Positions 1 through 12,418 of a stretch of 64,000 nt of DNA are shown here, piece after piece. Position 1 is the first letter of the stretch; each line of letters begins with the position of its first letter. The notes below the pieces were generated by a model. It saw nothing but the letters and a program-made list of their open reading frames with translations, did not search any database and was not told the origin of the DNA. The stretch is taken from positions 1-64,000 of the forward strand of contig SMDE01000001.1 in the NCBI GenBank assembly GCA_004346725.1. Reading direction: 5' to 3'. Source of the DNA: Phytobacter diazotrophicus. Lineage in GTDB: Bacteria; Pseudomonadota; Gammaproteobacteria; Enterobacterales; Enterobacteriaceae. The translations under genes and the position numbers were made by a program.

Positions 1-4
1 AATG

Positions 5-62
5 TCAGATCGTATGCGCCTGTTAGGGCGCGGCTGGTAACAGAGCCTTACAGGCGCATCTG
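5..62. repeat. Imperfect inverted repeat
   Basis: The arms TCAGAT...ATGCGCCTGT and ACAGGCGCATCTGA face each other across about 25 bases, so the stretch can fold into a long hairpin. It is not a canonical REP or ERIC. It lies just before a terminator and is probably the 3' region of a gene left of the window. Its role is unknown. Confidence 0.5.
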
Positions 63-67
63 AAAAA

Positions 68-95
68 CCTCCGGCTATGCCGGAGGATATTTATT
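68..95. terminator. Probable bidirectional terminator
   Basis: CCTCCGG and CCGGAGG form a 7-bp GC stem around CTATG. A T-rich tract follows on the plus strand and a run of A precedes it, which reads as T on the minus strand. It would end transcription arriving from the left. Bases 96 to 194 hold no gene that I can see. Confidence 0.6.
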
Positions 96-194
96 CGTCT
101 GTAGAAAAGGCCATGCGCCTGAATGTATGTGACTCGGACACGGGTTGATGGCTATCGTCTCCACGGCGTGATGTTACTGCATAAATGTATGGCA

Positions 195-220
195 TAAAAA
201 AAGCCGCTTTCGCGGCTTTT
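195..220 (-). terminator. argG terminator
   Basis: The stem AAAAGCCGC/GCGGCTTTT has a 4-base loop and, on the minus strand, is followed by a run of seven or more T. It lies 19 bases beyond the argG stop codon. Confidence 0.85.
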
Positions 221-238
221 CTCATTTTTGATCAGCGC

Positions 239-1597
<1,359 letters not shown>

Positions 1598-1668
1598 TTA
1601 ATATACCTATGGTGAGAGACTTAACAGCCACGCCATGATGTTTAATACCATTCACTGTTGTTGCGATA

Positions 1669-1705
1669 ATGAATGGTTATGCAAAATAAATGAGTTTTCA
1701 TTTAA
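1669..1705. promoter_or_regulatory. Tandem ARG boxes (ArgR operator)
   Basis: Two 16-18 bp imperfect palindromes, around ATGAATGGTTATGCA (from 1669) and AAATGAGTTTTCATTTAA (1688-1705), match the ARG-box pattern TGAAT-N4-ATTCA and are spaced about 20 bp centre to centre, as ArgR hexamers require. They lie in the 379-bp gap between argG and metY, which otherwise holds only promoters. ArgR also acts on the metY-nusA promoter in E. coli. Confidence 0.65.
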
Positions 1706-1917
1706 GCATCTTTTGGCGATGACAGGAAGAGAAGAGTGCAATTTTCATCGCAATAATGGCTGATAATGCCCTCTGAAAATGCATCCGCCATTGCGCATGA
1801 TAATACAAGTCCGGGCGCATAAAAGGCAAACCTGTCAGGGTTGACAGATAGTTATGTTTATCAATATAATGTACGCAGATTATACGTCCCGTCTTCGGTA
1901 CCAAATCCCAGCATTAT

Positions 1918-1946
1918 TTGCAAATCTTCTGCTAACCGAGTAGAAT
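1918..1946 (+). promoter_or_regulatory. Sigma-70 promoter of metY-rimP-nusA-infB
   Basis: A -35 hexamer TTGCAA (1918-1923) and -10 hexamer TAGAAT (1941-1946) are separated by exactly 17 bp. The predicted start lies a few bases before the tRNA 5' end at 1962. Confidence 0.75.
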
Positions 1947-1961
1947 TTGCCACGTTTCAGG

Positions 1962-2038
<77 letters not shown>

Positions 2039-2162
2039 CTTTCCCTAAGTGTTCTTTTTCAAATATACTATGAAGACTTAACGCCTTCGTCGCTGGATTT
2101 GAAAAAAATACTCCCGGAAGGTTCTCCAGGCCGCAGTTGCGGCTATAGGGTTCAGTTATTTA

Positions 2163-2187
2163 AAGCCCCGATTTATCGGGGTTTTTT
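2163..2187 (+). terminator. Attenuating terminator after metY
   Basis: The hairpin CCCCGA-ttta-TCGGGG is followed by six T. It separates the tRNA from rimP. Since rimP has no clear promoter of its own, partial read-through is likely. Confidence 0.8.
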
Positions 2188-2246
2188 GTTATCTGACTAC
2201 GGAATAACTGGGCTTTACGCCCTTTTTTTATGTCTTGGGGGTGGGC

Positions 2247-2699
2247 TTGTCCACATTAGAGCAAAAATTAACAGAGATGATCACAGCACCGGTTGAAGCA
2301 CTGGGCTACGAGCTGGTTGGTATTGAATTTGTGCGTGGTCGCACATCTACACTGCGCATCTATATTGATAGTGAAGATGGCATCAATGTTGATGATTGTG
2401 CCGATGTCAGCCACCAGGTCAGCGCGGTGATGGATGTTGAAGATCCTATTACCGTTGCTTATAACCTGGAAGTGTCCTCACCAGGCCTTGATCGTCCCTT
2501 ATTTACAGCGGAACACTACGCGCGTTTTACGGGTGAAGAGGTGTCGCTGGTCTTGCGTATGGCGGTACAGAACCGTCGCAAATGGCAAGGCGTTATCAAA
2601 GGTGTCGATGGCGAGATGATCACCGTTACGGTCGAAGGTAAAGATGAAGTGTTCGCATTGAGCAACATTCAGAAAGCGAACCTGGTCCCCCACTTTTAA
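2247..2699 (+). CDS. rimP: Ribosome maturation factor RimP
   Basis: RimP assists late maturation of the 30S subunit. The 150-residue product equals E. coli RimP and begins with Met-Ser-Thr-Leu-Glu-Gln. I place the start at the TTG at 2247, because it gives the family length and sits just after the Shine-Dalgarno-like GGGGGTG. A TTG four codons earlier (2235) is open but would overlap that site. Short spacing of 28 bp to nusA marks an operon of transcription and translation genes. Confidence 0.95.
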   Translation: MSTLEQKLTEMITAPVEALGYELVGIEFVRGRTSTLRIYIDSEDGINVDDCADVSHQVSAVMDVEDPITVAYNLEVSSPGLDRPLFTAEHYARFTGEEVSLVLRMAVQNRRKWQGVIKGVDGEMITVTVEGKDEVFALSNIQKANLVPHF

Positions 2700-2727
2700 C
2701 AGTCTGGATTGAGGTGAAAGGCCCCCG

Positions 2728-4215
2728 ATGAATAAAGAAATTTTGGCTGTTGTTGAAGCTGTTTCTAACGAAAAAGCGCTGCCGCGTGAAAAAATCTTCG
2801 AAGCGCTGGAAAGTGCTCTGGCTACAGCAACCAAGAAAAAATACGAGCAAGAGATTGATGTCCGCGTAGAGATCGATCGTAAGAGCGGTGATTTCGATAC
2901 GTTCCGCCGTTGGGTTGTGGTCGAAGAAGTTACCCAGCCGACGCGCGAAATTACGCTGGAAGCGGCTCGCTTCGAAGACGAAAGCATGAATGTTGGTGAT
3001 TTTGTTGAAGACCAGATTGAATCTGTCACCTTTGACCGTATTACCACCCAAACGGCAAAACAGGTTATCGTGCAGAAAGTGCGCGAAGCTGAACGTGCAA
3101 TGGTTGTTGACCAGTTCCGTGAGCATGAAGGCGAGATCATCACGGGTGTGGTGAAGAAAGTGAACCGCGACAACATCACGCTTGATCTGGGTAGCAACGC
3201 CGAAGCGGTCATTCTGCGTGAAGACATGCTGCCGCGTGAAAACTTCCGTCCGGGCGACCGTATTCGCGGCGTGCTCTATGCTGTACGTCCCGAAGCGCGT
3301 GGCGCACAGTTGTTCGTGACGCGTTCCAAACCTGAGATGCTGATCGAACTGTTCCGCATTGAAGTACCGGAAATCGGCGAAGAAGTTATCGAAATCAAAG
3401 CGGCTGCTCGCGATCCTGGTTCTCGTGCAAAAATTGCTGTGAAAACTAACGACAAACGTATCGACCCGGTCGGTGCGTGTGTAGGGATGCGTGGCGCACG
3501 TGTTCAGGCAGTATCAACCGAACTGGGCGGCGAGCGAATCGATATCGTCCTGTGGGATGATAACCCGGCGCAGTTCGTTATTAACGCCATGGCGCCTGCT
3601 GATGTTGCTTCTATCGTTGTTGATGAAGACAAGCACACCATGGATATCGCCGTTGAAGCCGGTAACCTGGCTCAGGCGATTGGCCGTAATGGCCAGAACG
3701 TTCGTCTGGCTTCACAGCTGAGCGGCTGGGAACTCAACGTGATGACCGTTGAAGACCTGCAGGCGAAGCATCAGGCAGAAGCCCATGCAGCGATCGACAC
3801 CTTCACTCGCTACCTCGACATTGACGAAGACTTCGCCACTGTTCTGGTTGAAGAAGGTTTCTCCACGCTGGAAGAACTGGCCTATGTGCCAATGAAAGAG
3901 CTGCTGGAAATCGACGGTCTGGATGAAGATACCGTTGAAGCCCTGCGTGAACGCGCGAAAAATGCCCTGACCACCCTGGCTCTGGCGCAGGAAGAAAGCA
4001 TCGGTAATAAAGAACCGGCTGAAGACCTGCTGAACCTGGAAGGTTTGGATCGTGCGTTGGCGTTTAAACTGGCAGCCCGCGGTGTTTGTACGCTGGAAGA
4101 TCTCGCCGACCAGGGCGTAGATGACCTGAGCGATATCGACGGTTTGACCGACGAGAAAGCCGGGGAGCTCATCATGGCCGCACGTAATATTTGCTGGTTT
4201 GGTGGCGAAGCGTAA
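2728..4215 (+). CDS. nusA: Transcription termination/antitermination factor NusA
   Basis: NusA binds RNA polymerase and nascent RNA, promotes pausing and intrinsic termination, and takes part in rRNA and lambda-type antitermination. At 495 residues it has the E. coli length. The order is an N-terminal polymerase-binding domain (about 1-130), an S1 domain (about 135-200), two KH domains (about 200-345) and two acidic AR repeats to the end. Both AR repeats are seen as the paired LEGLDRAL and IDGLTDEK type helix-hairpin segments. Confidence 0.97.
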   Translation: MNKEILAVVEAVSNEKALPREKIFEALESALATATKKKYEQEIDVRVEIDRKSGDFDTFRRWVVVEEVTQPTREITLEAARFEDESMNVGDFVEDQIESVTFDRITTQTAKQVIVQKVREAERAMVVDQFREHEGEIITGVVKKVNRDNITLDLGSNAEAVILREDMLPRENFRPGDRIRGVLYAVRPEARGAQLFVTRSKPEMLIELFRIEVPEIGEEVIEIKAAARDPGSRAKIAVKTNDKRIDPVGACVGMRGARVQAVSTELGGERIDIVLWDDNPAQFVINAMAPADVASIVVDEDKHTMDIAVEAGNLAQAIGRNGQNVRLASQLSGWELNVMTVEDLQAKHQAEAHAAIDTFTRYLDIDEDFATVLVEEGFSTLEELAYVPMKELLEIDGLDEDTVEALRERAKNALTTLALAQEESIGNKEPAEDLLNLEGLDRALAFKLAARGVCTLEDLADQGVDDLSDIDGLTDEKAGELIMAARNICWFGGEA

Positions 4216-4239
4216 TAAACTGTAGCAGGAAGGAACAGC

Positions 4240-6954
4240 ATGACAGATGTAACCGTAAAAACGCTGGCCGCTGAGATTCAGACCTCTGTGGACCGCCTGG
4301 TACAGCAATTTGCTGATGCAGGGATCCGTAAGTCCGCTGAAGACTCAGTGACGGCACAAGAAAAACAGACGCTGTTAGCGCATCTGAACCGTGAACACGG
4401 CTCAGGTCCTGACAAGCTGACGTTGCAGCGCAAGACGCGTAGCACATTAAGCATTCAGGGCACCGGTGGGAAAAGTAAATCGGTGCAGATCGAAGTCCGT
4501 AAAAAACGCACCTTTGTAAAACGCGATCCACAAGAGGCGGAACGTCTCGCAGCGGAAGAAGAGGCGAAGCGTGAAGCGGAGGATAAGGCCCGTCGTGAAG
4601 CAGAGGAAGCTGCTAAGCGCGAAGCCGAGGAAAAAGCCAAACGTGATGCCGAAGAAAGAGCGAAGCGTGAAGCGGATGAAAAAGCCAAACGCGAGTCTGC
4701 TGATAAAGCAAAACGTGAAGCTGCGGAAAATAGCAAAGTGAGCAACCAACAATCTGACGAAATGACCAGGACAGCCCAGGGTGAAAAAGCCCGTCGTGAA
4801 GCTGAAGCGCAAGATCTTAAGCGCAAAGCGGAAGAGGAGGCTCGTCGTAAGCTGGAAGAAAATGCGCGTCGCGTAGCGGAAGAAGCTCGTCGCATGGCTG
4901 AGGAAAACGAATCCCGTTGGAATGCCAGCAGCGATAAAGAAGAAGAAAGCAGCGACTATCATGTAACCACTTCTCACCATGCACGCCAGGCTGAGGACGA
5001 TAGCGACCGTGAAGTCGAAGGTGGTCGTGGTCGTGGTCGTAACGCGAAAGCGGCACGCCCAGCGAAAAAAGGCAACAAGCATGCCGAAAGCAAAGCCGAT
5101 CGTGAAGAAGCCCGTGCGGCCATTCGCGGTGGTAAAGGCGGCAAACAGCGTAAAGGTTCTGCGCTGCAACAGAGCTTCCAGAAGCCTGCGCAGGCAGTTA
5201 ACCGTGACGTTGTGATCGGTGAAACGCTGACCGTTGGCGAGCTGGCTAACAAAATGGCGGTGAAAGGCTCTCAGGTCATCAAAGCGATGATGAAACTGGG
5301 CGCAATGGCCACCATCAACCAGGTTATCGACCAGGAAACCGCGCAGCTTGTAGCCGAAGAAATGGGCCACAAAGTTATCCTCCGTCGTGAAAACGAACTG
5401 GAAGAAGCGGTAATGAGCGACCGTGATACGGGTGCTGCGGCTGAACCGCGTGCGCCAGTCGTGACCATCATGGGTCACGTTGACCACGGTAAAACCTCTC
5501 TGCTGGACTACATTCGTTCAACGAAAGTAGCCTCAGGTGAAGCTGGCGGCATTACCCAGCACATCGGTGCATACCACGTCGAAACCGAAAACGGCATGAT
5601 CACCTTCCTGGATACCCCGGGCCACGCCGCGTTTACCGCGATGCGTGCACGTGGTGCGCAGGCAACGGATATCGTGGTTCTGGTTGTGGCTGCTGACGAT
5701 GGCGTGATGCCGCAAACAATCGAAGCTATCCAGCACGCAAAAGCGGCGCAGGTACCGGTTGTTGTTGCAGTGAACAAAATCGATAAGCCAGAAGCGGATC
5801 CGGATCGCGTTAAGAATGAATTGTCCCAGTACGGCATTATGCCGGAAGAGTGGGGCGGCGAAAGCCAGTTCGTTCATGTATCTGCAAAAGCGGGTACCGG
5901 TATCGACGAACTGCTCGACGCTATCCTGCTGCAGGCTGAGGTTCTTGAGCTGAAAGCTATCCGTACCGGTATGGCGAGCGGTGTTGTGATCGAATCCTTC
6001 CTGGATAAAGGTCGTGGTCCGGTTGCTTCCGTTCTGGTACGCGAAGGTACTCTGCATAAAGGCGATATCGTTCTGTGTGGCTTTGAATATGGCCGCGTAC
6101 GTGCGATGCGTGATGAGCTTGGTCGTGAAGTTAGCGAAGCGGGTCCGTCTATTCCGGTTGAAATCCTCGGCCTGTCTGGTGTTCCGGCAGCGGGTGATGA
6201 AGCGACGGTTGTTCGCGACGAGAAGAAAGCGCGTGAAGTTGCACTGTATCGTCAGGGTAAATTCCGCGAAGTCAAACTGGCGCGTCAGCAGAAATCCAAA
6301 CTGGAAAATATGTTCGCCAACATGACCGAAGGCGAAGTCCACGAAGTGAACGTCGTTCTGAAAGCGGACGTTCAGGGTTCTGTGGAAGCGATCACCGATT
6401 CTCTGCTGAAACTGTCTACTGACGAAGTGAAAGTGAAGATCGTAGGTTCCGGTGTTGGTGGTATCACCGAAACCGATGCTACCCTTGCAACGGCTTCGAA
6501 TGCCATTCTGGTTGGCTTTAACGTTCGTGCCGACGCCTCTGCGCGCCGCGTGATCGAAGCCGAAGGTCTGGATCTGCGTTACTACTCCGTCATCTATAAC
6601 CTGATCGACGAAGTGAAAGCAGCGATGAGCGGCATGCTGTCTCCGGAACTGAAACAGCAGATCATTGGTCTGGCTGAGGTTCGTGATGTGTTCAAATCAC
6701 CGAAATTCGGTGCGATCGCGGGCTGTATGGTTACCGAAGGCACGATTAAACGTCATAACCCAATCCGCGTCCTGCGTGACAACGTGGTTATCTATGAAGG
6801 CGAGCTGGAATCCCTGCGCCGCTTCAAAGATGACGTTAACGAAGTCCGTAACGGCATGGAATGTGGTATCGGCGTTAAGAACTACAACGACGTTCGCGTT
6901 GGCGATATGATCGAAGTGTTCGAAATTATCGAGATCCAACGTAGCATCGATTAA
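4240..6954 (+). CDS. infB: Translation initiation factor IF2
   Basis: This GTPase delivers fMet-tRNA to the 30S P site and promotes subunit joining. The product has 904 residues, against 890 in E. coli; the extra length is in the N-terminal Lys/Glu/Ala/Arg-rich coiled region (about 95-230). The G domain carries GHVDHGKT (412-419), DTPGH and NKID. In-frame internal starts GTG at 4738 (codon 167) and ATG at 4762 (codon 175) match the sites that give the shorter IF2 forms in E. coli. The Shine-Dalgarno AGGAAGGA precedes the main ATG. Confidence 0.97.
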   Translation: MTDVTVKTLAAEIQTSVDRLVQQFADAGIRKSAEDSVTAQEKQTLLAHLNREHGSGPDKLTLQRKTRSTLSIQGTGGKSKSVQIEVRKKRTFVKRDPQEAERLAAEEEAKREAEDKARREAEEAAKREAEEKAKRDAEERAKREADEKAKRESADKAKREAAENSKVSNQQSDEMTRTAQGEKARREAEAQDLKRKAEEEARRKLEENARRVAEEARRMAEENESRWNASSDKEEESSDYHVTTSHHARQAEDDSDREVEGGRGRGRNAKAARPAKKGNKHAESKADREEARAAIRGGKGGKQRKGSALQQSFQKPAQAVNRDVVIGETLTVGELANKMAVKGSQVIKAMMKLGAMATINQVIDQETAQLVAEEMGHKVILRRENELEEAVMSDRDTGAAAEPRAPVVTIMGHVDHGKTSLLDYIRSTKVASGEAGGITQHIGAYHVETENGMITFLDTPGHAAFTAMRARGAQATDIVVLVVAADDGVMPQTIEAIQHAKAAQVPVVVAVNKIDKPEADPDRVKNELSQYGIMPEEWGGESQFVHVSAKAGTGIDELLDAILLQAEVLELKAIRTGMASGVVIESFLDKGRGPVASVLVREGTLHKGDIVLCGFEYGRVRAMRDELGREVSEAGPSIPVEILGLSGVPAAGDEATVVRDEKKAREVALYRQGKFREVKLARQQKSKLENMFANMTEGEVHEVNVVLKADVQGSVEAITDSLLKLSTDEVKVKIVGSGVGGITETDATLATASNAILVGFNVRADASARRVIEAEGLDLRYYSVIYNLIDEVKAAMSGMLSPELKQQIIGLAEVRDVFKSPKFGAIAGCMVTEGTIKRHNPIRVLRDNVVIYEGELESLRRFKDDVNEVRNGMECGIGVKNYNDVRVGDMIEVFEIIEIQRSID

Positions 6955-7079
6955 TTTTCGTCGGCTTTTGGGCCGCTACTGTGTTGGTTACGTTCACTCA
7001 CCCCGGTCACATAGTTATCTATGCTCCCGGGGATTGATGAGCGTGCCGCCTTGCCGGAATCCCAAAAGCTTAGAAAATT
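6953..7079. repeat. ERIC (IRU) element, 127 bp, infB-rbfA
   Basis: The arms AATTTTC/GAAAATT and CTTTTGGG/CCCAAAAG enclose the ERIC core CTCACCCCGGTCAC, a TTATC turn and GCTCCCGGGG, with GTTGG and TTGCC on the flanks. It starts on the last two bases of the infB stop codon and is exactly 127 bp, the classic ERIC length. It lies within the operon transcript, so the mRNA will carry a long hairpin between infB and rbfA. Confidence 0.88.
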
Positions 7080-7090
7080 GATTAGCGTAG

Positions 7091-7117
7091 ACCGGGGAAG
7101 CGCAGCGCCACCCGGTA
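7091..7117. repeat. REP-like palindrome
   Basis: CCGGGgAAGCGCAGCGCCACCCGG has the variable-stem palindrome and GCGCAGCGCC centre of enterobacterial REP units. It lies between the ERIC and the terminator. Confidence 0.55.
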
Positions 7118-7125
7118 TGAATTTC

Positions 7126-7150
7126 AAAAGGGGCTATAAGCCCCTTTTTT
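7126..7150 (+). terminator. Terminator between infB and rbfA
   Basis: AAAAGGGGCT-ata-AGCCCCTTTTTT is a strong intrinsic terminator ending only 16 bases before the rbfA start. As in E. coli it should reduce, not abolish, read-through into rbfA-truB. Confidence 0.85.
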
Positions 7151-7166
7151 GTCTGGAGAATTTATT

Positions 7167-7571
7167 ATGGCGAAAGAATTTGGTCGCCCACAGCGCGTAG
7201 CCCAGGAGATGCAGAAAGAAATCGCCATCATCCTGCAGCGCGAAATTAAAGACCCGCGTGTTGGCATGATGACGACTGTATCGGGCGTTGAAGTCTCTCG
7301 CGATCTGGCCTATGCCAAAGTGTTTGTGACCTTCCTGAACGACAAAGATGAAGCCGCCGTTAAAGCGGGCATCAAAGCGCTGCAGGAAGCATCCGGTTTC
7401 ATCCGTACGCTGCTCGGCAAAGCTATGCGCCTGCGTATCGTGCCAGAACTGACTTTCTTCTACGACAACTCACTGGTGGAAGGGATGCGTATGTCTAACC
7501 TCGTCACCAGCGTGGTGAAACATGACGATGAACGTCGTGTGAACCCAACGGACGACAGCAAGGAGGACTGA
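7167..7571 (+). CDS. rbfA: 30S ribosome-binding factor RbfA
   Basis: RbfA binds free 30S subunits, helps to mature the 5' end of 16S rRNA and is needed for cold adaptation. The product has 134 residues (E. coli 133), is a single KH-like domain, and ends in an acidic tail (DDSKED). The ATG at 7167 is preceded by GGAG 8 bases upstream. An upstream in-frame TTG at 7149 lies in the terminator T-tract and is rejected. The stop codon overlaps the truB start (TGATG). Confidence 0.96.
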   Translation: MAKEFGRPQRVAQEMQKEIAIILQREIKDPRVGMMTTVSGVEVSRDLAYAKVFVTFLNDKDEAAVKAGIKALQEASGFIRTLLGKAMRLRIVPELTFFYDNSLVEGMRMSNLVTSVVKHDDERRVNPTDDSKED

Positions 7572-8518
7572 TGAGTCGTCCTCGTCGTCGCGGTCGCGAT
7601 GTGCACGGCGTGCTGTTGCTGGATAAACCGCAAGGCGCATCCAGCAATGATGTACTGCAAAAAGTTAAACGTCTCTTTAATGCCAATCGCGCCGGGCATA
7701 CTGGCGCGTTGGATCCTCTGGCAACAGGTATGCTACCGGTTTGTCTGGGAGAGGCGACAAAGTTCTCCCAGTATCTGCTGGATTCTGACAAGCGTTACCG
7801 TGTGGTAGCGAAGCTGGGCCAGCGCACCGATACTTCTGATGCTGATGGTCAAATTGTCGAAGAGCGTCCGGTCGATTTTAGCGCTGAGCAACTGGCCGCC
7901 GCGCTGGAGACCTTTCGCGGCGATATCGAACAAATACCCTCAATGTATTCTGCACTGAAATATCAGGGCAAAAAGCTGTATGAATACGCGCGCCAGGGTA
8001 TCGAAGTTCCACGTGAAGCCCGACCTATTACGGTGTATGAACTGTTGTTCATCCGCCACGAAGGCGATGAACTGGAACTGGAAGTTCACTGCTCGAAAGG
8101 CACCTATATTCGTACAATTGTTGACGATCTGGGTGAGAAACTGGGCTGTGGCGCACATGTGATTTATCTGCGCCGTCTGGCGGTGAGTAAATATCCTGCT
8201 GAGCGAATGGTGACGCTGGAACAATTGCATGACCTGGTCGCGCAAGCTGAGCAGCGTGATATCCCGGCGGCTCAATTACTCGATCCGTTGTTAATGCCCA
8301 TGGATAGCCCGGCAGCTGACTACCCTGTTATTAACCTTCCGTTGGCTTCGTCGGTTTACTTCCGCAACGGTAATCCTGTGCGAACAACCGGTGTGCCGCA
8401 TGAAGGTCTGGTGCGTGTCACTGAAGGTGAAGAGGCGAAATTTATCGGTATGGGCGAAATGGATGACGAAGGGCGTGTTGCTCCGCGTCGTCTGGTGGTT
8501 GAGTACCCGCCAGTCTAA
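7571..8518 (+). CDS. truB: tRNA pseudouridine-55 synthase TruB
   Basis: TruB makes pseudouridine 55 in the T-loop of nearly all tRNAs and acts as a tRNA chaperone. The product has 315 residues (E. coli 314). The catalytic motif GALDPLATG contains Asp48, and a C-terminal PUA-type domain follows. The start overlaps the rbfA stop by one base, indicating translational coupling. Confidence 0.96.
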   Translation: MSRPRRRGRDVHGVLLLDKPQGASSNDVLQKVKRLFNANRAGHTGALDPLATGMLPVCLGEATKFSQYLLDSDKRYRVVAKLGQRTDTSDADGQIVEERPVDFSAEQLAAALETFRGDIEQIPSMYSALKYQGKKLYEYARQGIEVPREARPITVYELLFIRHEGDELELEVHCSKGTYIRTIVDDLGEKLGCGAHVIYLRRLAVSKYPAERMVTLEQLHDLVAQAEQRDIPAAQLLDPLLMPMDSPAADYPVINLPLASSVYFRNGNPVRTTGVPHEGLVRVTEGEEAKFIGMGEMDDEGRVAPRRLVVEYPPV

Positions 8519-8526
8519 GCCTCGTC

Positions 8527-8555
8527 TTGCGATAACCAGTCACTGAGAGTAGAAT
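8527..8555 (+). promoter_or_regulatory. rpsO promoter
   Basis: TTGCGA (8527-8532), a 17-bp spacer and TAGAAT (8550-8555) form a near-consensus sigma-70 promoter just after truB. The leader that follows to 8662 corresponds to the region which in E. coli folds into the pseudoknot bound by S15 for autoregulation. Confidence 0.75.
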
Positions 8556-8617
8556 ATTGGCGCTTAATGCCGGGTCAATTGTTTAACAATATCTGGTATT
8601 AATTCCGGGGTTGCTGA

Positions 8618-8932
<315 letters not shown>

Positions 8933-8949
8933 TTCTTGCGAGTTTCAAG

Positions 8950-8974
8950 AAAGGGGCCGTAAGGCCCCTTTTTT
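8950..8974 (+). terminator. rpsO terminator
   Basis: AAAGGGGCC-gtaa-GGCCCCTTTTTT is a textbook intrinsic terminator 18 bp past the rpsO stop codon. Confidence 0.88.
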
Positions 8975-9045
8975 CAACCAGACGGCAGTAATTAACAGTA
9001 CAATAATGTATTGTTGCTATGAATGATCTTCGTTGCAGAGGTTCG

Positions 9046-9153
9046 CGCGGCTAATGAGAGGCTTTACCCACGAGAGCGGGGTTAGGGTTGTCATTAGTCG
9101 CGAGGATGCAGGAAGATCGGGTTTAAACGACAGCATCCCTGGGGGTTGCTGTC
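9046..9153 (+). promoter_or_regulatory. pnp leader: RNase III hairpin and second stem-loop
   Basis: CGCGGCTAATGA (9046-9057) pairs with TCATTAGTCGCG (9091-9102) to make a long stem like the RNase III substrate at which PNPase autoregulates its mRNA in E. coli. A second hairpin GACAGCA/TTGCTGTC spans 9129-9153, just before the Shine-Dalgarno AAGGA (9171-9175). Confidence 0.75.
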
Positions 9154-9182
9154 ATTCATTAAGATTAAGAAAGGATAATATT

Positions 9183-11318
9183 TTGCTTAATCCGATCGTT
9201 CGTAAATTCCAGTACGGCCAACATACCGTTACGCTGGAAACCGGCATGATGGCACGTCAGGCGACGGCAGCCGTTATGGTTAGCATGGATGACACTGCGG
9301 TATTCGTTACCGTTGTGGGCGCTAAAAAAGCTAAACCGGGCCAGGATTTCTTCCCGTTAACTGTTAACTATCAAGAGCGTACCTACGCTGCTGGTAAAAT
9401 CCCGGGTGGTTTCTTCCGTCGTGAAGGTCGTCCAAGCGAAGGCGAAACTCTGATTGCGCGTCTGATTGACCGCCCGGTTCGTCCGCTGTTCCCGGAAGGC
9501 TTCGTTAACGAAGTTCAGGTTATTGCAACCGTGGTTTCCGTTAACCCGCAGGTTAACCCGGATATCGTTTCTATGATTGGTGCTTCCGCAGCACTGTCTC
9601 TGTCAGGTATTCCGTTCAATGGACCGATTGGCGCAGCGCGCGTGGGTTACATTAACGATCAATACGTACTGAACCCGACCCAGGAAGAACTGAAGTCCAG
9701 CAAACTGGACCTGGTGGTAGCGGGTACCGAAGGTGCGGTATTGATGGTGGAATCCGAAGCAGAATTGCTGAGCGAAGACCAGATGCTGGGCGCAGTCGTA
9801 TTTGGCCACGAACAGCAGCAGGTTGTTATCCAGGCCATTAACGACCTGGTAAAAGAAGCGGGCAAACCGCGTTGGGACTGGCAGCCAGAAGCCGTCAACG
9901 AAGCGCTGAACGCACGCGTTGCTGCTCTGGCTGAAGCGCGTCTGAGCGATGCTTACCGCATCACTGACAAACAAGAGCGTTATGCTCAGGTTGATGTCAT
10001 TAAATCTGACGTTGTAGCTGCGCTGGTTGCAGAAGATGAAACCCTGGATGCCAACGAGCTGGGCGACATCCTGCACGCTATCGAGAAAAATGTTGTTCGT
10101 AGCCGCGTACTGGCAGGCGAACCGCGTATCGATGGTCGCGAAAAAGACATGATCCGTGGTCTGGATGTGCGCACTGGCGTATTGCCGCGTACTCACGGTT
10201 CTGCGCTGTTTACCCGTGGTGAAACTCAGGCTCTGGTTACCGCAACGCTGGGTACTGCCCGTGATGCGCAGATCATTGATGAGCTGATGGGTGAGCGCAC
10301 TGACAGCTTCCTGTTCCATTACAACTTCCCTCCGTACTCCGTAGGTGAAACCGGTATGGTTGGCTCGCCGAAGCGTCGTGAAATTGGTCACGGTCGTCTG
10401 GCGAAGCGCGGTGTACTGGCTGTAATGCCGGAAGCGGATAAATTCCCCTACACCGTTCGTGTGGTGTCTGAAATCACCGAATCCAACGGTTCTTCTTCCA
10501 TGGCTTCCGTGTGTGGCGCTTCTCTGGCGTTGATGGACGCAGGCGTACCGATCAAAGCAGCCGTTGCGGGTATCGCAATGGGCCTGGTGAAAGAAGGCGA
10601 CAACTTTGTTGTTCTTTCTGACATCCTGGGCGATGAAGATCACCTTGGCGATATGGACTTCAAAGTAGCGGGCTCCCGCGACGGTATCTCTGCACTGCAG
10701 ATGGATATCAAAATTGAAGGCATCACCAAAGAGATCATGCAGGTTGCGCTGAACCAGGCTAAAGGTGCTCGTTTGCACATCCTGAGCGTGATGGAGCAGG
10801 CGATCAATGCGCCGCGCGGCGATATCTCTGAATTCGCACCGCGTATCCACACCATCAAGATCAACCCGGACAAAATCAAAGACGTCATCGGTAAAGGTGG
10901 CTCTGTGATTCGTGCGCTGACCGAAGAAACCGGCACTACCATCGAAATCGAAGATGACGGCACCGTGAAAATCGCAGCGACCGATGGCGAGAAAGCGAAA
11001 TTCGCTATTCGTCGTATCGAAGAGATCACTGCAGAAATCGAAGTAGGTCGTATCTACAACGGTAAAGTGACCCGCATTGTTGACTTTGGCGCGTTCGTTG
11101 CCATCGGCGGCGGTAAAGAAGGTCTGGTTCACATCTCTCAGATCGCTGACAAGCGCGTTGAGAAAGTGACTGACTATCTGCAGATGGGTCAGGAAGTACC
11201 GGTGAAAGTTCTGGAAGTTGATCGCCAGGGCCGTATTCGTCTTAGCATTAAAGAAGCCACTGAACAAACTCAGCCTGAAGCAGCGCCGGAAGCGCCGCAA
11301 GCAGAGCAGGGCGAGTAA
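9183..11318 (+). CDS. pnp: Polynucleotide phosphorylase PNPase
   Basis: This 3'-5' phosphorolytic exoribonuclease is a degradosome component. The product has 711 residues, exactly as in E. coli, if started at the TTG at 9183 (Met-Leu-Asn-Pro-Ile-Val) 7 bases after AAGGA. The longer upstream reading starts inside the RNase III hairpin leader and is rejected. The order is two RNase PH-like domains (about 1-140 and 310-540), with the active-site aspartates in [13 protein letters not shown], then a KH domain with IGKGG (about 555-615) and an S1 domain (about 620-690). Confidence 0.97.
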   Translation: MLNPIVRKFQYGQHTVTLETGMMARQATAAVMVSMDDTAVFVTVVGAKKAKPGQDFFPLTVNYQERTYAAGKIPGGFFRREGRPSEGETLIARLIDRPVRPLFPEGFVNEVQVIATVVSVNPQVNPDIVSMIGASAALSLSGIPFNGPIGAARVGYINDQYVLNPTQEELKSSKLDLVVAGTEGAVLMVESEAELLSEDQMLGAVVFGHEQQQVVIQAINDLVKEAGKPRWDWQPEAVNEALNARVAALAEARLSDAYRITDKQERYAQVDVIKSDVVAALVAEDETLDANELGDILHAIEKNVVRSRVLAGEPRIDGREKDMIRGLDVRTGVLPRTHGSALFTRGETQALVTATLGTARDAQIIDELMGERTDSFLFHYNFPPYSVGETGMVGSPKRREIGHGRLAKRGVLAVMPEADKFPYTVRVVSEITESNGSSSMASVCGASLALMDAGVPIKAAVAGIAMGLVKEGDNFVVLSDILGDEDHLGDMDFKVAGSRDGISALQMDIKIEGITKEIMQVALNQAKGARLHILSVMEQAINAPRGDISEFAPRIHTIKINPDKIKDVIGKGGSVIRALTEETGTTIEIEDDGTVKIAATDGEKAKFAIRRIEEITAEIEVGRIYNGKVTRIVDFGAFVAIGGGKEGLVHISQIADKRVEKVTDYLQMGQEVPVKVLEVDRQGRIRLSIKEATEQTQPEAAPEAPQAEQGE

Positions 11319-11329
11319 AATGGTGTTTG

Positions 11330-11355
11330 CCCTCCGCGAAAGCGGAGGGTTATTT
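11330..11355 (+). terminator. Hairpin after pnp
   Basis: CCCTCCGC-gaaa-GCGGAGGG is a stable GC hairpin followed by TTATTT. The poor T-tract suggests partial termination before nlpI. Confidence 0.65.
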
Positions 11356-11426
11356 AACTGGCAGGACGCCGTGTTTGCAGCCGGGGGACAGGACGTTCAT
11401 CCAATTGTTGTCTTCGGGAGTGGGAA

Positions 11427-12311
11427 ATGAAGCCTTTTTTGCGCTGGTGTTTCGTTGCGACAGCTTTAACGCTGGCAGGATGCAGCAACTCTGCCTGGCG
11501 TAAGAGCGAAGTCCTCGCGGTGCCATTGCAACCGACTTTGCAGCAAGAAGTGATTCTGGCGCGCATGGAACAAATTCTTGCCAGTCGGGCTTTATCCGAT
11601 GATGAACGCGCACAGCTTTTATATGAGCGCGGAGTATTGTATGATAGTCTTGGTTTGAGAGCACTGGCGCGAAATGATTTTTCACAAGCGCTGGCCATCC
11701 GACCGGATATGCCGGAAGTATTCAATTACTTAGGCATTTATTTAACGCAGGCAGGCAATTTTGATGCTGCCTATGAAGCGTTTGATTCTGTACTTGAGCT
11801 TGATCCAACTTACAACTACGCGCACTTGAATCGCGGTATCGCATTATATTACGGCGGTCGCGATAAGTTAGCGCAAGATGATCTGCTGGCGTTTTATCAA
11901 GACGATCCCAATGACCCTTTCCGGAGTCTGTGGCTTTACATCGTTGAGCGGAAGCTCGATGAGAAGCAGGCTAAAGAAGCGCTGAAACAACGCTTCGAAA
12001 AATCGGGCAAAGAGCAATGGGGATGGAACATTGTCGAGTTCTACCTTGGCGATATTAGCGAACAAGAGCTAATGAACCGCCTGAAGGCAGACGCAACGGA
12101 TAACACCTCGCTCGCTGAGCATCTCAGTGAAACCAACTTCTATTTAGGTAAGTACTACCTAAGTCTGGGGGAAAAGGACAGCGCTGCGGCACTGTTCAAA
12201 TTAGCGGTGGCTAACAACGTTCATAATTTTGTTGAGCACCGTTATGCATTGTTGGAATTAGCGCTCTTGGGCCAGGAGCAAGATGACCTGGCAGAATCGG
12301 ACCAGCAATAG
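11427..12311 (+). CDS. nlpI: Lipoprotein NlpI
   Basis: NlpI is an outer-membrane lipoprotein and TPR adaptor that recruits the protease Prc to degrade the peptidoglycan hydrolase MepS, and scaffolds other hydrolases. The product has 294 residues, as in E. coli. A signal peptide ends in the lipobox LAGC with Cys19. TPR helices lie at about 62-170 (for example [15 protein letters not shown] and [17 protein letters not shown]). The upstream GGGAGTGGGAA provides the ribosome site. It lies between pnp and deaD as in E. coli. Confidence 0.96.
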   Translation: MKPFLRWCFVATALTLAGCSNSAWRKSEVLAVPLQPTLQQEVILARMEQILASRALSDDERAQLLYERGVLYDSLGLRALARNDFSQALAIRPDMPEVFNYLGIYLTQAGNFDAAYEAFDSVLELDPTYNYAHLNRGIALYYGGRDKLAQDDLLAFYQDDPNDPFRSLWLYIVERKLDEKQAKEALKQRFEKSGKEQWGWNIVEFYLGDISEQELMNRLKADATDNTSLAEHLSETNFYLGKYYLSLGEKDSAAALFKLAVANNVHNFVEHRYALLELALLGQEQDDLAESDQQ

Positions 12312-12418
12312 CTGACGTACACATCAGCCCGTAATCATTACTTTGATTGCCATCACCTTCGCGGGTGAGGGCGTTGTTGTTCGTTAATACACCTACTTTG
12401 AGCCGGTTCACACTTTTA

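Noticed and set aside
4447-5487. 346-codon minus-strand open frame opposite infB
   Set aside because: It is antisense to the IF2 coding region, with Phe/Arg/Ser-rich composition mirroring the Lys/Glu/Ala codons of infB. It has no ribosome site and no family features.
9603-11300. 565-codon minus-strand open frame opposite pnp
   Set aside because: A shadow of the highly biased pnp codons; no recognisable domain, and pnp itself is unambiguous.
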